A stretch of 47,553 nt of DNA, taken from the NCBI GenBank assembly GCA_006844585.1, contig SPJM01000194.1:1-47553 (forward strand), given 5' to 3'. The translations under genes and the position numbers were made by a program. A model generated the notes under the pieces. That model was not told the origin of the DNA, ran no database searches, and worked only from the letters and a program-made list of their open reading frames with translations. How positions within the stretch are numbered: the first letter of the stretch is position 1; each line of letters starts with the position of its first letter. This DNA is from Methylococcaceae bacterium (lineage in GTDB: Bacteria > Pseudomonadota > Gammaproteobacteria > Methylococcales > Methylomonadaceae). This document shows, piece after piece, positions 18,029 to 25,672 of this stretch.

Positions 18029-21000
18029 TCATTCACTCCAGGAATTCGAGAGCGTCTCAGCCTGCTTGAGCACAAGCTCAACGGCTTCTGCCGCTTTGTC
18101 GGGCGGATATTTGTAACGCTGCAATGTGCGCCGCACCAGAATCTTCAGCTTGGCACGAACGCTGTCGCGTACTTGCCAGTCGACCGTGGTGGATTTGCGC
18201 AGCTTGTCGGTAATCTCAATAGCGATCTTCTTCAGGATCTCATCGCCAAGCTCACGAACCGCGCTTTCGTTATTGGCCAGGGCATCATAAAAGGCGATCT
18301 CATCCGGGTTGAGTCCCAGCTCAGCCTCACGCGCCATCTCCGCCTGAAACTCCTTGGCCATCTGGATAAGCTCTTCGATGACCTGTGCCGTCTCTATGGC
18401 GCGGTTATTATATTTACGCAAGGTCTCCTGCAATCGCTCAGCGTACTTCTTCTCCTGAACCACGTTGTTGCGGGTCTTGGCCTTGATGTCGTCCTTGAGC
18501 AGCTTTTCCAGCAGCTCAACGGCCAGGTTCTGGTGTGGCATCTGCCGGACATCTTCCAGAAACTCATCAGAAAGCAGGCCGATATTGGGTTTATCCAAGC
18601 CACACAGACTAAATACATCCGCTACACCTTCGGCAATGACGGCGTTATCCAATATCTGCTTGAGCGCGGAATTCTTCTCTTCCTGAGTGCGCTTCTTATC
18701 AATCGAGGTGAATTTGCTGATAGCCGCCTTTACCGCAGAGTAAAAGGCGATCTCTTTGCGCAGGCTCTTGGCTTCATCCAACGTGCTGCATAGTGAATAA
18801 GCCTTGCTGGTGGCCAGCACCAAATCGAGAAAACGTTTCTTGCCATCGTCCAATCCCAGCACAATGTTGGCGGCAGGCGCCAACAGCTTGTGTGCATCGG
18901 TCTCGAATCCGGAAATATCCAGACCATCCGATTGCGGTGTCTTGGCAAACATCCCTCGAATGGCATCCAGCTTTTCCAAAAGAATCGCGAACGCCTCTTC
19001 AGCCCGTAGTGTTGGTTCACCTTTGCCCTTGGAGTCGGTATAGGTCTTAAGTGCTTGTTTTAATTCGTTGGCAATACCGATGTAGTCCACCACCAATCCG
19101 CCTGGCTTGTTCTTGAATACCCGATTCACCCGGGCAATGGCCTGCATCAGGTTGTGTCCCTTCATCGGCTTATCGACATACATGGTATGGCAACAAGGGG
19201 CGTCAAAACCGGTCAGCCACATATCCCGTACGATCACCAGCTTTAACGGATCGCTTTCATCCTTAAAGCGCTTCTCCAGTCGCTTCTTGGTTTTCTTATT
19301 GTAGATATGCGGTTGCAGCAAGGGCTTGTCAGAAGCGGATCCGGTCATCACGATTTTGATCGCGCCTTTCTCTGGGTCGGCGTCGTGCCACTCGGGGCGC
19401 AAGGCGACAATCTCATTGTAGAGCTGGGCACAGATATCCCGGCTCATGCCAACTATCATCGCCTTGCCGTCCATGGTGGCGGTACGTGCTTCAAAATGGT
19501 CAATCAGGTCAGCGGCGACCTGCTGCAAACGGGGTGTCGCACCCACCAGCTTTTCCAGACGACTCCATTCACCCTTGGTTTTTTCCCGCTGCCCGACGTC
19601 TTCTTCATCCTCGACCACCTCATCGACTTGATCAGATAACGCCTCGATCTCCTCGTTGTTCAGCTCCAGCTTGGCCAGGCGGGACTCATAGTAAATGGGT
19701 ACGGTCGCGCCATCGTCCACGGAATCTTGGATATCGTAGATGGAGACATAACCGCCGAAGACTGCACGGGTGTCTTTATCCTCCTGCGATATGGGCGTGC
19801 CGGTAAAGCCGATAAATGAGGCAATCGGCAGCGCATCGCGCATGTGCTTGGCATAGCCAAACTTGTATTGGCCTTCAGCCGTCAGCACCGCTTTCAGGCC
19901 ATACTGGCTGCGGTGGGCCTCATCGGAGATCACCACGATATTGTGGCGGTCATTGAGTATCGGGTGGTTGCTCTCCTCATCAAGCAGAGCAAACTTTTGC
20001 ACCGTGGTAAAAATAATGCCGCCAGACTCTCGCTCAGCCAGCAGTTGGCGCAGTGCGTCCCGGTCATTGGCCTGTACCGGCGTCTGTTTCAATAACTCCA
20101 CGGCATTGCTGAAGGTGGCAAACAACTGTCCATCCAGATCATTACGATCCGTCACCACAATCAAGGTTGGGTTGTTCATCGCCGGGTGCTGTAACAGCTT
20201 CCCGGCATAGCAGCACATGGAGATGCTCTTGCCGGAGCCCTGGGTATGCCAGACCACACCGGCCTTTTTGCTGCCAGGTGCCACCTCATCGGCATAGGTC
20301 GCCCGCGGCTCGTTTACACCTGGGGCGACCCTTTCAATCTCTTGTGCGGCAATCACAGTCGCCTTGACCGCCTCGCGCACTGCATGGAACTGATGGTAAC
20401 CTGCGATTTTCTTAATGATCTGCTCACCGCCTGCCTTTCCGGCAGACAGGTCGGTTTCAAACAGCACAAAATAACGGATGTAATCCAGAAACAGTTCCCG
20501 GTCAAAGAAACCGCGCACCAGCGTTTCCAGTTGCCACTCCAGCAGCGGTTTGTCATCCTCATGCTTGATGGTGCGCCAGGGCATGAAGCGCTCCTGGCTG
20601 GCGGTGAGCGAGCCGACACGGGCGGTATAGCCATCACTGACCACCAGCGCCTCATTGAAGATAAACAGGTCGCTGATCTCATCCTTATAGGTCTGCAACT
20701 GATTGAAGGCATCCCAGATGTCGGCGTTCTCGTCACTGGGGCTCTTTAGCTCCAGTACCGCAAAGGGCAGACCGTTGATAAAACAGATCACATCAGGGCG
20801 GCGCGGTTGCTTGGCGCCGCTGACGGTGAACTGATTGATGGCGACAAAGCGGTTATGGGTCAGCTGATCAAAATCGACCAGGAAGGCATGGTCGTTGTGA
20901 ACCTCGTCATGCTTTTCACCATCAGCTCTAGGCAGTTTGTACTCGACAGGCACGCCTTCCAGCAGCAGGCGATGAAAGGCCCGATTGTTGGTGACCAGAT

Positions 21001-21253
21001 CCAGGCTTTCAGCCTGGGAGAGCTTGGAGACCACTTGATCGAAGCACTCATGCGGCAGGTGCGGGTTGATAAGGGTAAACGCCACTTCCAGATCGTGCTT
21101 TAGCATCACCTGGGCGTAGTCATCACGCTGAGGGTCTTTGCCACCTGCCTTGCCGTCAGGCAGGTCTGGTGCAATGTCAGGTCCGTACAGCACATCCCAG
21201 CCGCCTTCACGGAACCAGTCCAGACAGAGGTTTTCGAGTTTTTCTTCGTTCAT
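18029..21253 (-). CDS. hsdR: type I restriction endonuclease, R (translocase/nuclease) subunit
   Basis: From the ATG at 21253 the protein has 1074 residues. The nuclease core is [20 protein letters not shown]. The SF2 helicase motor shows [14 protein letters not shown] (motif I), [13 protein letters not shown] (II), [10 protein letters not shown] (III) and [11 protein letters not shown] (VI). It cuts unmodified DNA after ATP-driven translocation in complex with HsdM and HsdS, encoded about 4.4 kb upstream. Two 7-residue stretches, LPDGKAG near 33 and LSAGKAG near 270, come from 21-bp palindromic insertions. The 5' end is repeated twice upstream as truncated copies. The start is supported by the matching MNEEELEN of the copy at 24816. 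Confidence 0.95.
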   Translation of the reverse strand: MNEEKLENLCLDWFREGGWDVLYGPDIAPDLPDGKAGGKDPQRDDYAQVMLKHDLEVAFTLINPHLPHECFDQVVSKLSQAESLDLVTNNRAFHRLLLEGVPVEYKLPRADGEKHDEVHNDHAFLVDFDQLTHNRFVAINQFTVSGAKQPRRPDVICFINGLPFAVLELKSPSDENADIWDAFNQLQTYKDEISDLFIFNEALVVSDGYTARVGSLTASQERFMPWRTIKHEDDKPLLEWQLETLVRGFFDRELFLDYIRYFVLFETDLSAGKAGGEQIIKKIAGYHQFHAVREAVKATVIAAQEIERVAPGVNEPRATYADEVAPGSKKAGVVWHTQGSGKSISMCCYAGKLLQHPAMNNPTLIVVTDRNDLDGQLFATFSNAVELLKQTPVQANDRDALRQLLAERESGGIIFTTVQKFALLDEESNHPILNDRHNIVVISDEAHRSQYGLKAVLTAEGQYKFGYAKHMRDALPIASFIGFTGTPISQEDKDTRAVFGGYVSIYDIQDSVDDGATVPIYYESRLAKLELNNEEIEALSDQVDEVVEDEEDVGQREKTKGEWSRLEKLVGATPRLQQVAADLIDHFEARTATMDGKAMIVGMSRDICAQLYNEIVALRPEWHDADPEKGAIKIVMTGSASDKPLLQPHIYNKKTKKRLEKRFKDESDPLKLVIVRDMWLTGFDAPCCHTMYVDKPMKGHNLMQAIARVNRVFKNKPGGLVVDYIGIANELKQALKTYTDSKGKGEPTLRAEEAFAILLEKLDAIRGMFAKTPQSDGLDISGFETDAHKLLAPAANIVLGLDDGKKRFLDLVLATSKAYSLCSTLDEAKSLRKEIAFYSAVKAAISKFTSIDKKRTQEEKNSALKQILDNAVIAEGVADVFSLCGLDKPNIGLLSDEFLEDVRQMPHQNLAVELLEKLLKDDIKAKTRNNVVQEKKYAERLQETLRKYNNRAIETAQVIEELIQMAKEFQAEMAREAELGLNPDEIAFYDALANNESAVRELGDEILKKIAIEITDKLRKSTTVDWQVRDSVRAKLKILVRRTLQRYKYPPDKAAEAVELVLKQAETLSNSWSE
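20430..20451. repeat. 21-bp palindromic in-frame insertion in hsdR (copy 2)
   Basis: CTGCC/GGCAG arms around TTTCC, extended to CCTG...CAGG, translate to LSAGKAG between FETD and GEQIIKK. The sequence and its peptide closely match the insertion at 21143. The flanking HsdR sequence reads on smoothly without it. Confidence 0.6.
21143..21165. repeat. 21-bp palindromic in-frame insertion in hsdR (copy 1)
   Basis: ACCTGCCT and AGGCAGGT flank TGCCGTC. It encodes LPDGKAG. The otherwise near-identical hsdR 5' copy at 24816 reads straight from APDGT to DPQRDDY and is 21 bases shorter here, so this is an insertion that keeps the frame. Confidence 0.75.
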
Positions 21254-21304
21254 TATCAAATAGTTACTGTAATTTCCCTTAATTCAACCGCAAATTTCGT
21301 TATG

Positions 21305-21410
21305 TACAATGGCAAATAGTTTGTTAAACTGGACACAGTTCTCTACCAGTGGTAGCAGAATCCATAAAGGTCTGACCGCTGAACCCGCCTGGCGAATCAG
21401 CGGTTTTTTT
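21305..21410 (+). ncRNA. possible small RNA opposite the hsdR leader
   Basis: A TACAAT -10-like box at 21305-21310, with a poor TTCAAC at 21283, could start a transcript near 21317. It would include a short hairpin (CTACC/GGTAG near 21341-21353) and end at a good terminator, giving roughly 95 nt. Both neighbours run on the minus strand, so the RNA would be antisense to the hsdR leader. The terminator is well supported, the promoter weakly. Confidence 0.3.
21375..21410 (+). terminator. rho-independent terminator, plus strand
   Basis: ACCGCTGA at 21375-21382 pairs with TCAGCGGT at 21397-21404, followed by an unbroken T-run to 21410. It points against the surrounding minus-strand genes and so ends some plus-strand transcript. 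Confidence 0.7.
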
Positions 21411-21421
21411 ATGCCTACAGC

Positions 21422-21841
21422 TCACGCTTGCCATAATGGATTAGTCCGAATCTTTCTAATTGAATTTCCTGTTGCCACGAAAGCCGTAACAAAGTCTGCC
21501 CTAGAACCTCTGATTCGGATAATCACCACATAGCTGTTTACGACCAACGCGACGCGCCGATCTCTTGCCGGACGTTTTTTCTGGTTATCCCACCCTTCAC
21601 GCAGTTCTGCATTGGCATCCTGAAGAACGGCCTTAATCCAATCAATTCTTTCCGCCCGTCGGGGTGAAAAAGTATCATCTTTGGTATTAACCGATTCAAA
21701 AAAGCAGTGATCGAACATACCTTTGCGGAACCGCACCTGAATCCCGTCAAAGGTTTCTATCGGCCCACGACAATAGACCTGCTCAAAGTGCTGTCGATAT
21801 TCCAGTTCAGTTGGGTACTGAACCAAGGGTGGTGAAGTCAT
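21422..21841 (-). CDS. PBECR-like (phage-type barnase/EndoU/RelE-fold) nuclease candidate
   Basis: The 139-residue protein contains the pattern RRAERIDWIKAVLQDANAEL, RRVALVVNSYVVIIRIRG and FVTAFVA, with FDHCFFES before it. These resemble PBECR domains: small RNase-like folds first seen in phage portal and MuF-associated proteins. The Arg/His/Thr set (H in FDHCF, RR in DRRVAL, T in FVTAF) would be the active-site candidates. Its ATG directly follows the stop of the DUF3800 gene, so the two form a cassette. A toxin or effector role is plausible but inferred; the domain call is by eye. Confidence 0.5.
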   Translation of the reverse strand: MTSPPLVQYPTELEYRQHFEQVYCRGPIETFDGIQVRFRKGMFDHCFFESVNTKDDTFSPRRAERIDWIKAVLQDANAELREGWDNQKKRPARDRRVALVVNSYVVIIRIRGSRADFVTAFVATGNSIRKIRTNPLWQA

Positions 21842-22543
21842 TTACCACCCTCCGTTCAAATCAATATTAAAAACGTTAAACTTTTGCTCACCGCGATAGG
21901 TCAGCGCTATCTGTCGCCCCAGAGCTTGTTCCATATGCGAAACCAGCTCCCATTTGGCGCTTCCCGCCTTGAGATTATTGTTTAACTTGGCCGCGGCAAT
22001 GCCCGTCAATACATCGGCTGTTTGAATCAAAACCGACTCTTTCGAGCGAATCGCCTGCACATTGATAATTTCAGACGAGAGATTGGCATTGGCCAGACAA
22101 CGCTGTAACTCAGATAAACGCGTTCCTACTCGGTTGCTTTTAAAATCACAAAATACCGCATACTCATTAAAATCCAGAATCCAGTGGTGCAACATCTGGT
22201 AGTAAAACTTGTAGAACCCCAGCTCTTGATCATTGCCATGAAAACGCAGCAGATTCACTTGGCTGTGATCTACGGCAATACATCGGAAACGCAAATCATC
22301 TCTCATCGCCACAAACCAATCGACCAGCTCACGGTAATAATCAATACGCGAAGGGGAAACCTTCTGCCATTTAAACTCCCCACCGATCTTGTACTTATTG
22401 CGCAGTGCGTGTATATCGGTTTTCATCCTGTCCCGATGTTCAGATGGCAACCACAACCCACCAATAACCATATAACGGGCTTGAGGATGCAGTGAACATA
22501 ACAGGTCAGGACGGCTTTCATCACAATAGACCTCAAATTTCAT
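21842..22543 (-). CDS. DUF3800 domain protein
   Basis: The 233-residue protein has the DUF3800 signature: an N-terminal strand VYCDESR, then GGEFKWQKVSP near 55, AVFCDFKSN near 130 and LIQTADVLTGIAAAK near 175. These conserved acidic and Lys residues suggest an RNase H-like nuclease fold, although the activity of the family is not established. DUF3800 genes are frequent in phage-related and defence loci. The start codon lies within the end of an hsdR 5' remnant, and the stop abuts the PBECR-like gene. Confidence 0.8.
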   Translation of the reverse strand: MKFEVYCDESRPDLLCSLHPQARYMVIGGLWLPSEHRDRMKTDIHALRNKYKIGGEFKWQKVSPSRIDYYRELVDWFVAMRDDLRFRCIAVDHSQVNLLRFHGNDQELGFYKFYYQMLHHWILDFNEYAVFCDFKSNRVGTRLSELQRCLANANLSSEIINVQAIRSKESVLIQTADVLTGIAAAKLNNNLKAGSAKWELVSHMEQALGRQIALTYRGEQKFNVFNIDLNGGW

Positions 22544-22652
22544 TCATATGCCTCCAGGTAGGCGTTACCGCAATGTCGGGTCCGTACCAAATATCCCAGC
22601 CGCCTTCGCGGAACCAGTCCAGGCAGAGTTTTTCGAGTTCTTCTTCAGTCAT
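22533..22652 (-). pseudogene. hsdR 5' remnant (second copy)
   Basis: The frame begins [20 protein letters not shown] and continues IWYGPDIA, clearly the HsdR N-terminus, then diverges and stops after 39 codons. It differs from the other two copies at many positions, so it is an independent variant. Its ATG overlaps the stop of the RhuM gene (ATGACTGA), as a functional rhuM-hsdR coupling would. The DUF3800 start lies inside its last codons. Confidence 0.85.
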
Positions 22653-23685
22653 CGCCCGATTCCTTTTTATTCAACAGTTTTTTAACTTCACGGTCGAAGT
22701 CAGATTCGATCTTTTGCTGCTTGTTGAACTTCTCATACTCCGCAAAGGCTTTCTGCTCCGCCTGTTTTCGGGATACCTGACCATAACCTTCAAGAATTTC
22801 ATATTCGTTGAATGCGAGAAACTTGTTCACACTCACGGCAAACCCTTCCATGGTGAAGGTATTTCGGCGCTCGATAATGCCCTCGATGTAATCGAAAAAA
22901 GCGGACACCGTACGCTCCAGTTTCTTTATCTCTGTTTCGTTCAGATAGTTTTTGCCAACCACCGTGTCAGATTTCAACACACGGCCTTGTGGCGCGTTTT
23001 TGTAGGTGCTCATGCCCATCAGAGGTTTATCGGCATCCGCTTTCTGATAGATGAGTTCACTGGATGTCTGCCCGGTAATGGCGTAGTGGAATTTGTCCTG
23101 TACATGGGCGTAGAAATTCCGCGTGGTTGTCGACTTCGGATCGTAATCGATACTGCATTCGGCAAAGATATCGGTGATCTGCTGGTAGATACGCCGCTCG
23201 CTGGCACGGATGGAGCGCACCCGCTCCAACAGCTCCTTGAAGTAATCTTTGCCAAAGAAGCGCCCGTTTTTCAGCCGCTCATCATCCATGGCGAAACCCT
23301 TAATGATGTACTCCTTGATTAGCGCTGTTGCCCAGATGCGAAACTGGGTGGCCTGAGAAGAGTTGACCCGATAGCCCACCGAGATCACCGCATCGAGGTT
23401 GTAGTATTTCACTTTCTGGGTTTGTGTTTTCCCGGCAATTGCCCCGTGTTCAGTGGTATGTTCCAAAATGGAACACACCACATCTTCTTGTAACTCATTG
23501 CTATCAAAAATATTTTTAAGGTGCTTGGTAATGGCTGGGCGTTGTACGCCAAACAGCTCAGCCATGCGCTCCTGTGTAAGCCAAATGGTCTCATTGCTGA
23601 GTAATACCTCAACCTTTATCGCACCATTGGGGGCAGTGTAGAACAGGAATTCGGTGGTTTGGTCTTGCAGGCTTATATTCGGCAT
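22645..23685 (-). CDS. rhuM: RhuM family protein
   Basis: From the ATG at 23685 the protein has 346 residues; upstream in-frame codons run through a REP sequence and are unlikely to be translated. It starts PNISLQDQTTEFLFY and shows the RhuM hallmarks TIWLTQERMAELFGVQRPAI (a DNA-binding-like helix-turn-helix), YYNLDAVISVGYRVNS and QFRIWATALIKEYIIKGF. RhuM was named from a Salmonella pathogenicity island; such genes often sit inside type I restriction loci between hsdS and hsdR. Role unknown. The C-terminal tail is charged and coiled-coil-like. Confidence 0.9.
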   Translation of the reverse strand: MPNISLQDQTTEFLFYTAPNGAIKVEVLLSNETIWLTQERMAELFGVQRPAITKHLKNIFDSNELQEDVVCSILEHTTEHGAIAGKTQTQKVKYYNLDAVISVGYRVNSSQATQFRIWATALIKEYIIKGFAMDDERLKNGRFFGKDYFKELLERVRSIRASERRIYQQITDIFAECSIDYDPKSTTTRNFYAHVQDKFHYAITGQTSSELIYQKADADKPLMGMSTYKNAPQGRVLKSDTVVGKNYLNETEIKKLERTVSAFFDYIEGIIERRNTFTMEGFAVSVNKFLAFNEYEILEGYGQVSRKQAEQKAFAEYEKFNKQQKIESDFDREVKKLLNKKESGDD

Positions 23686-23710
23686 GATGTTAATTCCCAA
23701 GCGCGTTTCT

Positions 23711-23740
23711 CTCGTTCCCACGCTCCCGCGTGGGAATGCA
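23711..23740. repeat. REP palindrome, left of RAYT
   Basis: TTCCCACGC at 23715-23723 pairs with GCGTGGGAA at 23728-23736 around TCCC. It is the inverted counterpart of the REP at 24372, so the two bracket the RAYT gene. It lies just 5' of rhuM. Confidence 0.85.
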
Positions 23741-23746
23741 TACGAA

Positions 23747-24277
23747 CTACCATCTGATCTGTACCTCCAACAACCCTGGAACCCCAACATAATCTCTTGC
23801 ACTGGAATAGCGCCAATGTTCAGGTTCATCCACATATCCTCGTTTAACCGGGTTGTGGTGGATATATTCAATTTTCTGCCTCATCATCACTTCGCTTTGA
23901 ATCAGTTCTGGATGAACGCCCTCCTGCCAGAACTGATATTGCCGGTCACCTTTATGAGCTTTCTTATAAAACGCCAATTGATCCAAAATGCTTTTAACCC
24001 TTTTTTCCTGTAAGTAGGCGAGCAATGCTCTGGAAGTATAGGATTTAAAGCGAGCAATATCTTTGTCCAGTTGATGGCTTTGGGCGATTAAGTGTAGATG
24101 GTTTTCAAGAATCACATAGGCATAAACTTTCAGGCCTTCATTCATTAAGTGGCGCAGGGAATCGAATAGAATCCCTGTAGTTTCAGGGCGAGTAAAAACA
24201 GGTATCCAGTGCAAGACCGTTAGCGTCATGAAATGAGGCTGATCAACCTGGGTAAATTTGTAGCGACTTCTACCCAT
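23747..24277 (-). CDS. REP-associated tyrosine transposase (RAYT)
   Basis: The 176-residue protein is a Y1/HUH transposase of the RAYT (IS200/IS605-related) group. It shows the metal-binding HUH motif in ENHLHLIAQ near residue 62, the likely catalytic Tyr in ARFKSYTSRALL, and the C-terminal IEYIHHNPVKRGYVDEPEHW and YSSARDY signature. RAYTs cut and join single-stranded REP hairpins and are thought to spread them. Here inverted REPs lie 7 bp beyond the stop and about 95 bp before the start, so the unit is a REPtron. It is inserted at the end of the truncated hsdR copy. Confidence 0.92.
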   Translation of the reverse strand: MGRSRYKFTQVDQPHFMTLTVLHWIPVFTRPETTGILFDSLRHLMNEGLKVYAYVILENHLHLIAQSHQLDKDIARFKSYTSRALLAYLQEKRVKSILDQLAFYKKAHKGDRQYQFWQEGVHPELIQSEVMMRQKIEYIHHNPVKRGYVDEPEHWRYSSARDYVGVPGLLEVQIRW

Positions 24278-24371
24278 TAGCCATGCCCCATATCGCCGTA
24301 TTGCACTGGCCTTGTTTTGCCCTGTTTGCCTTGCTCATGCGTGGAAACCGTTGGTTGCTGTGGGTTAGGTA

Positions 24372-24401
24372 TGCATTCCCACGCGGGAGCGTGGGAACGA
24401 G
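24372..24401. repeat. REP palindrome, right of RAYT
   Basis: The sequence is the reverse complement of the REP at 23711-23740 over about 30 bases. It begins precisely where homology to hsdR stops, so the REPtron or its REP marks the break in the truncated hsdR copy. Confidence 0.85.
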
Positions 24402-24404
24402 GAA

Positions 24405-24816
24405 CGGTGAACTGATTGAAGGCGACAAAACGATTATTGGTTAACTGATCAAAATCGACCAGAAAGGCATGGTCGTTGTGTACCTCGTCATGCTTTTCTC
24501 CATCAGCTCTTCTGGGCAGTTTGTACTCGACAGGCACGCCTTCCAGCAGCAAGCGATGAAAGGCCCGGTTGTTGGTCACCAGATCCAGGCTTTCCGACTG
24601 CGAGAGCTTGGAGACCACCTGATCGAAGCATTCATGCGGCAGATGCGGGTTGATATGGGTGAACGCTACTTCCAGATCGTGCTTTAGCATCACCTGGGCG
24701 TAGTCATCACGCTGAGGGTCCGTGCCATCCGGTGCAATATCAGGACCGTACAGCACATCCCAACCGCCTTCACGGAACCAGTCTAGACAGAGGTTTTCGA
24801 GTTCTTCTTCGTTCAT
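24405..24816 (-). pseudogene. hsdR 5' fragment (first copy)
   Basis: About 138 codons of HsdR N-terminus from [18 protein letters not shown] to NRFVAFNQFTV, nearly identical in protein to the full gene and, by eye, above 90% in DNA. After that the frame runs into a REP and then meaningless codons to 24277. It lacks the 21-bp palindrome present in the full gene. It starts four bases after the stop of the FRG gene. Together with 20830-21253 it forms a pair of direct repeats flanking about 3.1 kb. Confidence 0.92.
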
Positions 24817-24819
24817 TCT

Positions 24820-25671
24820 TTATTCATCCGCCTGTTGGGTGCTTCGTACATGCTCGGTTAACAGGTCGTTGCAGTGCAAAGAAGAGCCTGCGATATCCGG
24901 GTACAGGTTGGCATAGTGGATATTCATCCGCTTAAGCGCATTAATGCAGCGCAAGCGATCCTGTTCATCTTCCATGGGGATATGAATCTTGAAGATGTAC
25001 TCCTTCAACACCTCGGCATCATCGATGTTGATATCGTTCTCACCCAGCGCATTGAGAATTTGCAGTTCCAGACTGGTCTGGCCACTGGGTGAAAGCGTGA
25101 ACAGGCCATCCTGACTGATTAGCCGGTCATGGTCGCTGCTGAGCGGATTGACAAAGATATCGGTGGTGAGGAACTCTTCTAACTTGGACTTGTTGATATA
25201 GAACAGTGCGCGGCTGTAGTTCTTCGGGCTTTCATCTTTCGGGTCGGGTTCATTGAAAGCAAAGAACATTGCCACAAAAGGTGAGCGCGACCAGTCAAGC
25301 AGTGGCGTCCATAAGCCGTAGTGCTGCCCGAGGGACCAGACATCTTCATCGTTCGGCATCTGGGCAACCGGTATTTTGGTTCGGCCCCGGATGGAATACT
25401 TGAAGCTCTCCAGGTGCTTTTGCGCCCAATCATCCTCGTAGATGCCTGTACCCGATAGCCGGGCTATGCTGGGGGTGAGCCCCCAGTGAGAGTGGCGCTG
25501 ACCTCTGAACAAGACCTGGTCGGTATGTTCAAACAAGGCATCCTCGTTGATAATCTCCACCAGATGCGACCAGCTCTTGACCCGCGTGGAGGGAATATTG
25601 CCATCCACGTTGTCGCCATTGATTGCGAAATTGCGCCAGAGCGGGGAATTGAGGTGGTATTTTCTCCGCAT
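24820..25671 (-). CDS. FRG domain-containing protein
   Basis: The 283-residue protein carries the FRG signature VLFRGQRHSHWGLTPSIAR near residues 53-71 and the associated QHYGLWTPLLDWSRSPFVAM near 118-137, the usual pairing of the family. FRG proteins are uncharacterised enzymes often found in anti-phage and restriction loci; an ADP-ribosyl-transferase-like activity has been suggested for related folds but is not established here. It begins one base after the hsdS stop and ends three bases before an hsdR start. It was therefore probably cotranslated with a complete hsdR before the insertion. Confidence 0.88.
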   Translation of the reverse strand: MRRKYHLNSPLWRNFAINGDNVDGNIPSTRVKSWSHLVEIINEDALFEHTDQVLFRGQRHSHWGLTPSIARLSGTGIYEDDWAQKHLESFKYSIRGRTKIPVAQMPNDEDVWSLGQHYGLWTPLLDWSRSPFVAMFFAFNEPDPKDESPKNYSRALFYINKSKLEEFLTTDIFVNPLSSDHDRLISQDGLFTLSPSGQTSLELQILNALGENDINIDDAEVLKEYIFKIHIPMEDEQDRLRCINALKRMNIHYANLYPDIAGSSLHCNDLLTEHVRSTQQADE

Positions 25672-25672
25672 A

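Noticed and set aside
17000-18030. Search for a direct repeat of the tRNA-Leu 3' end as the second attachment site
   Set aside because: No stretch matching the tRNA 3' end was found by eye.
18173-20749. Long plus-strand frames opposite hsdR
   Set aside because: Shadows of the hsdR codons; no start signals or recognisable domains.
24277-24404. Open frame continuing from the truncated hsdR through the REP (RSHAPAWECI and following)
   Set aside because: These codons are the translation of the REP hairpin and the RAYT leader, not hsdR; homology stops at about 24405.
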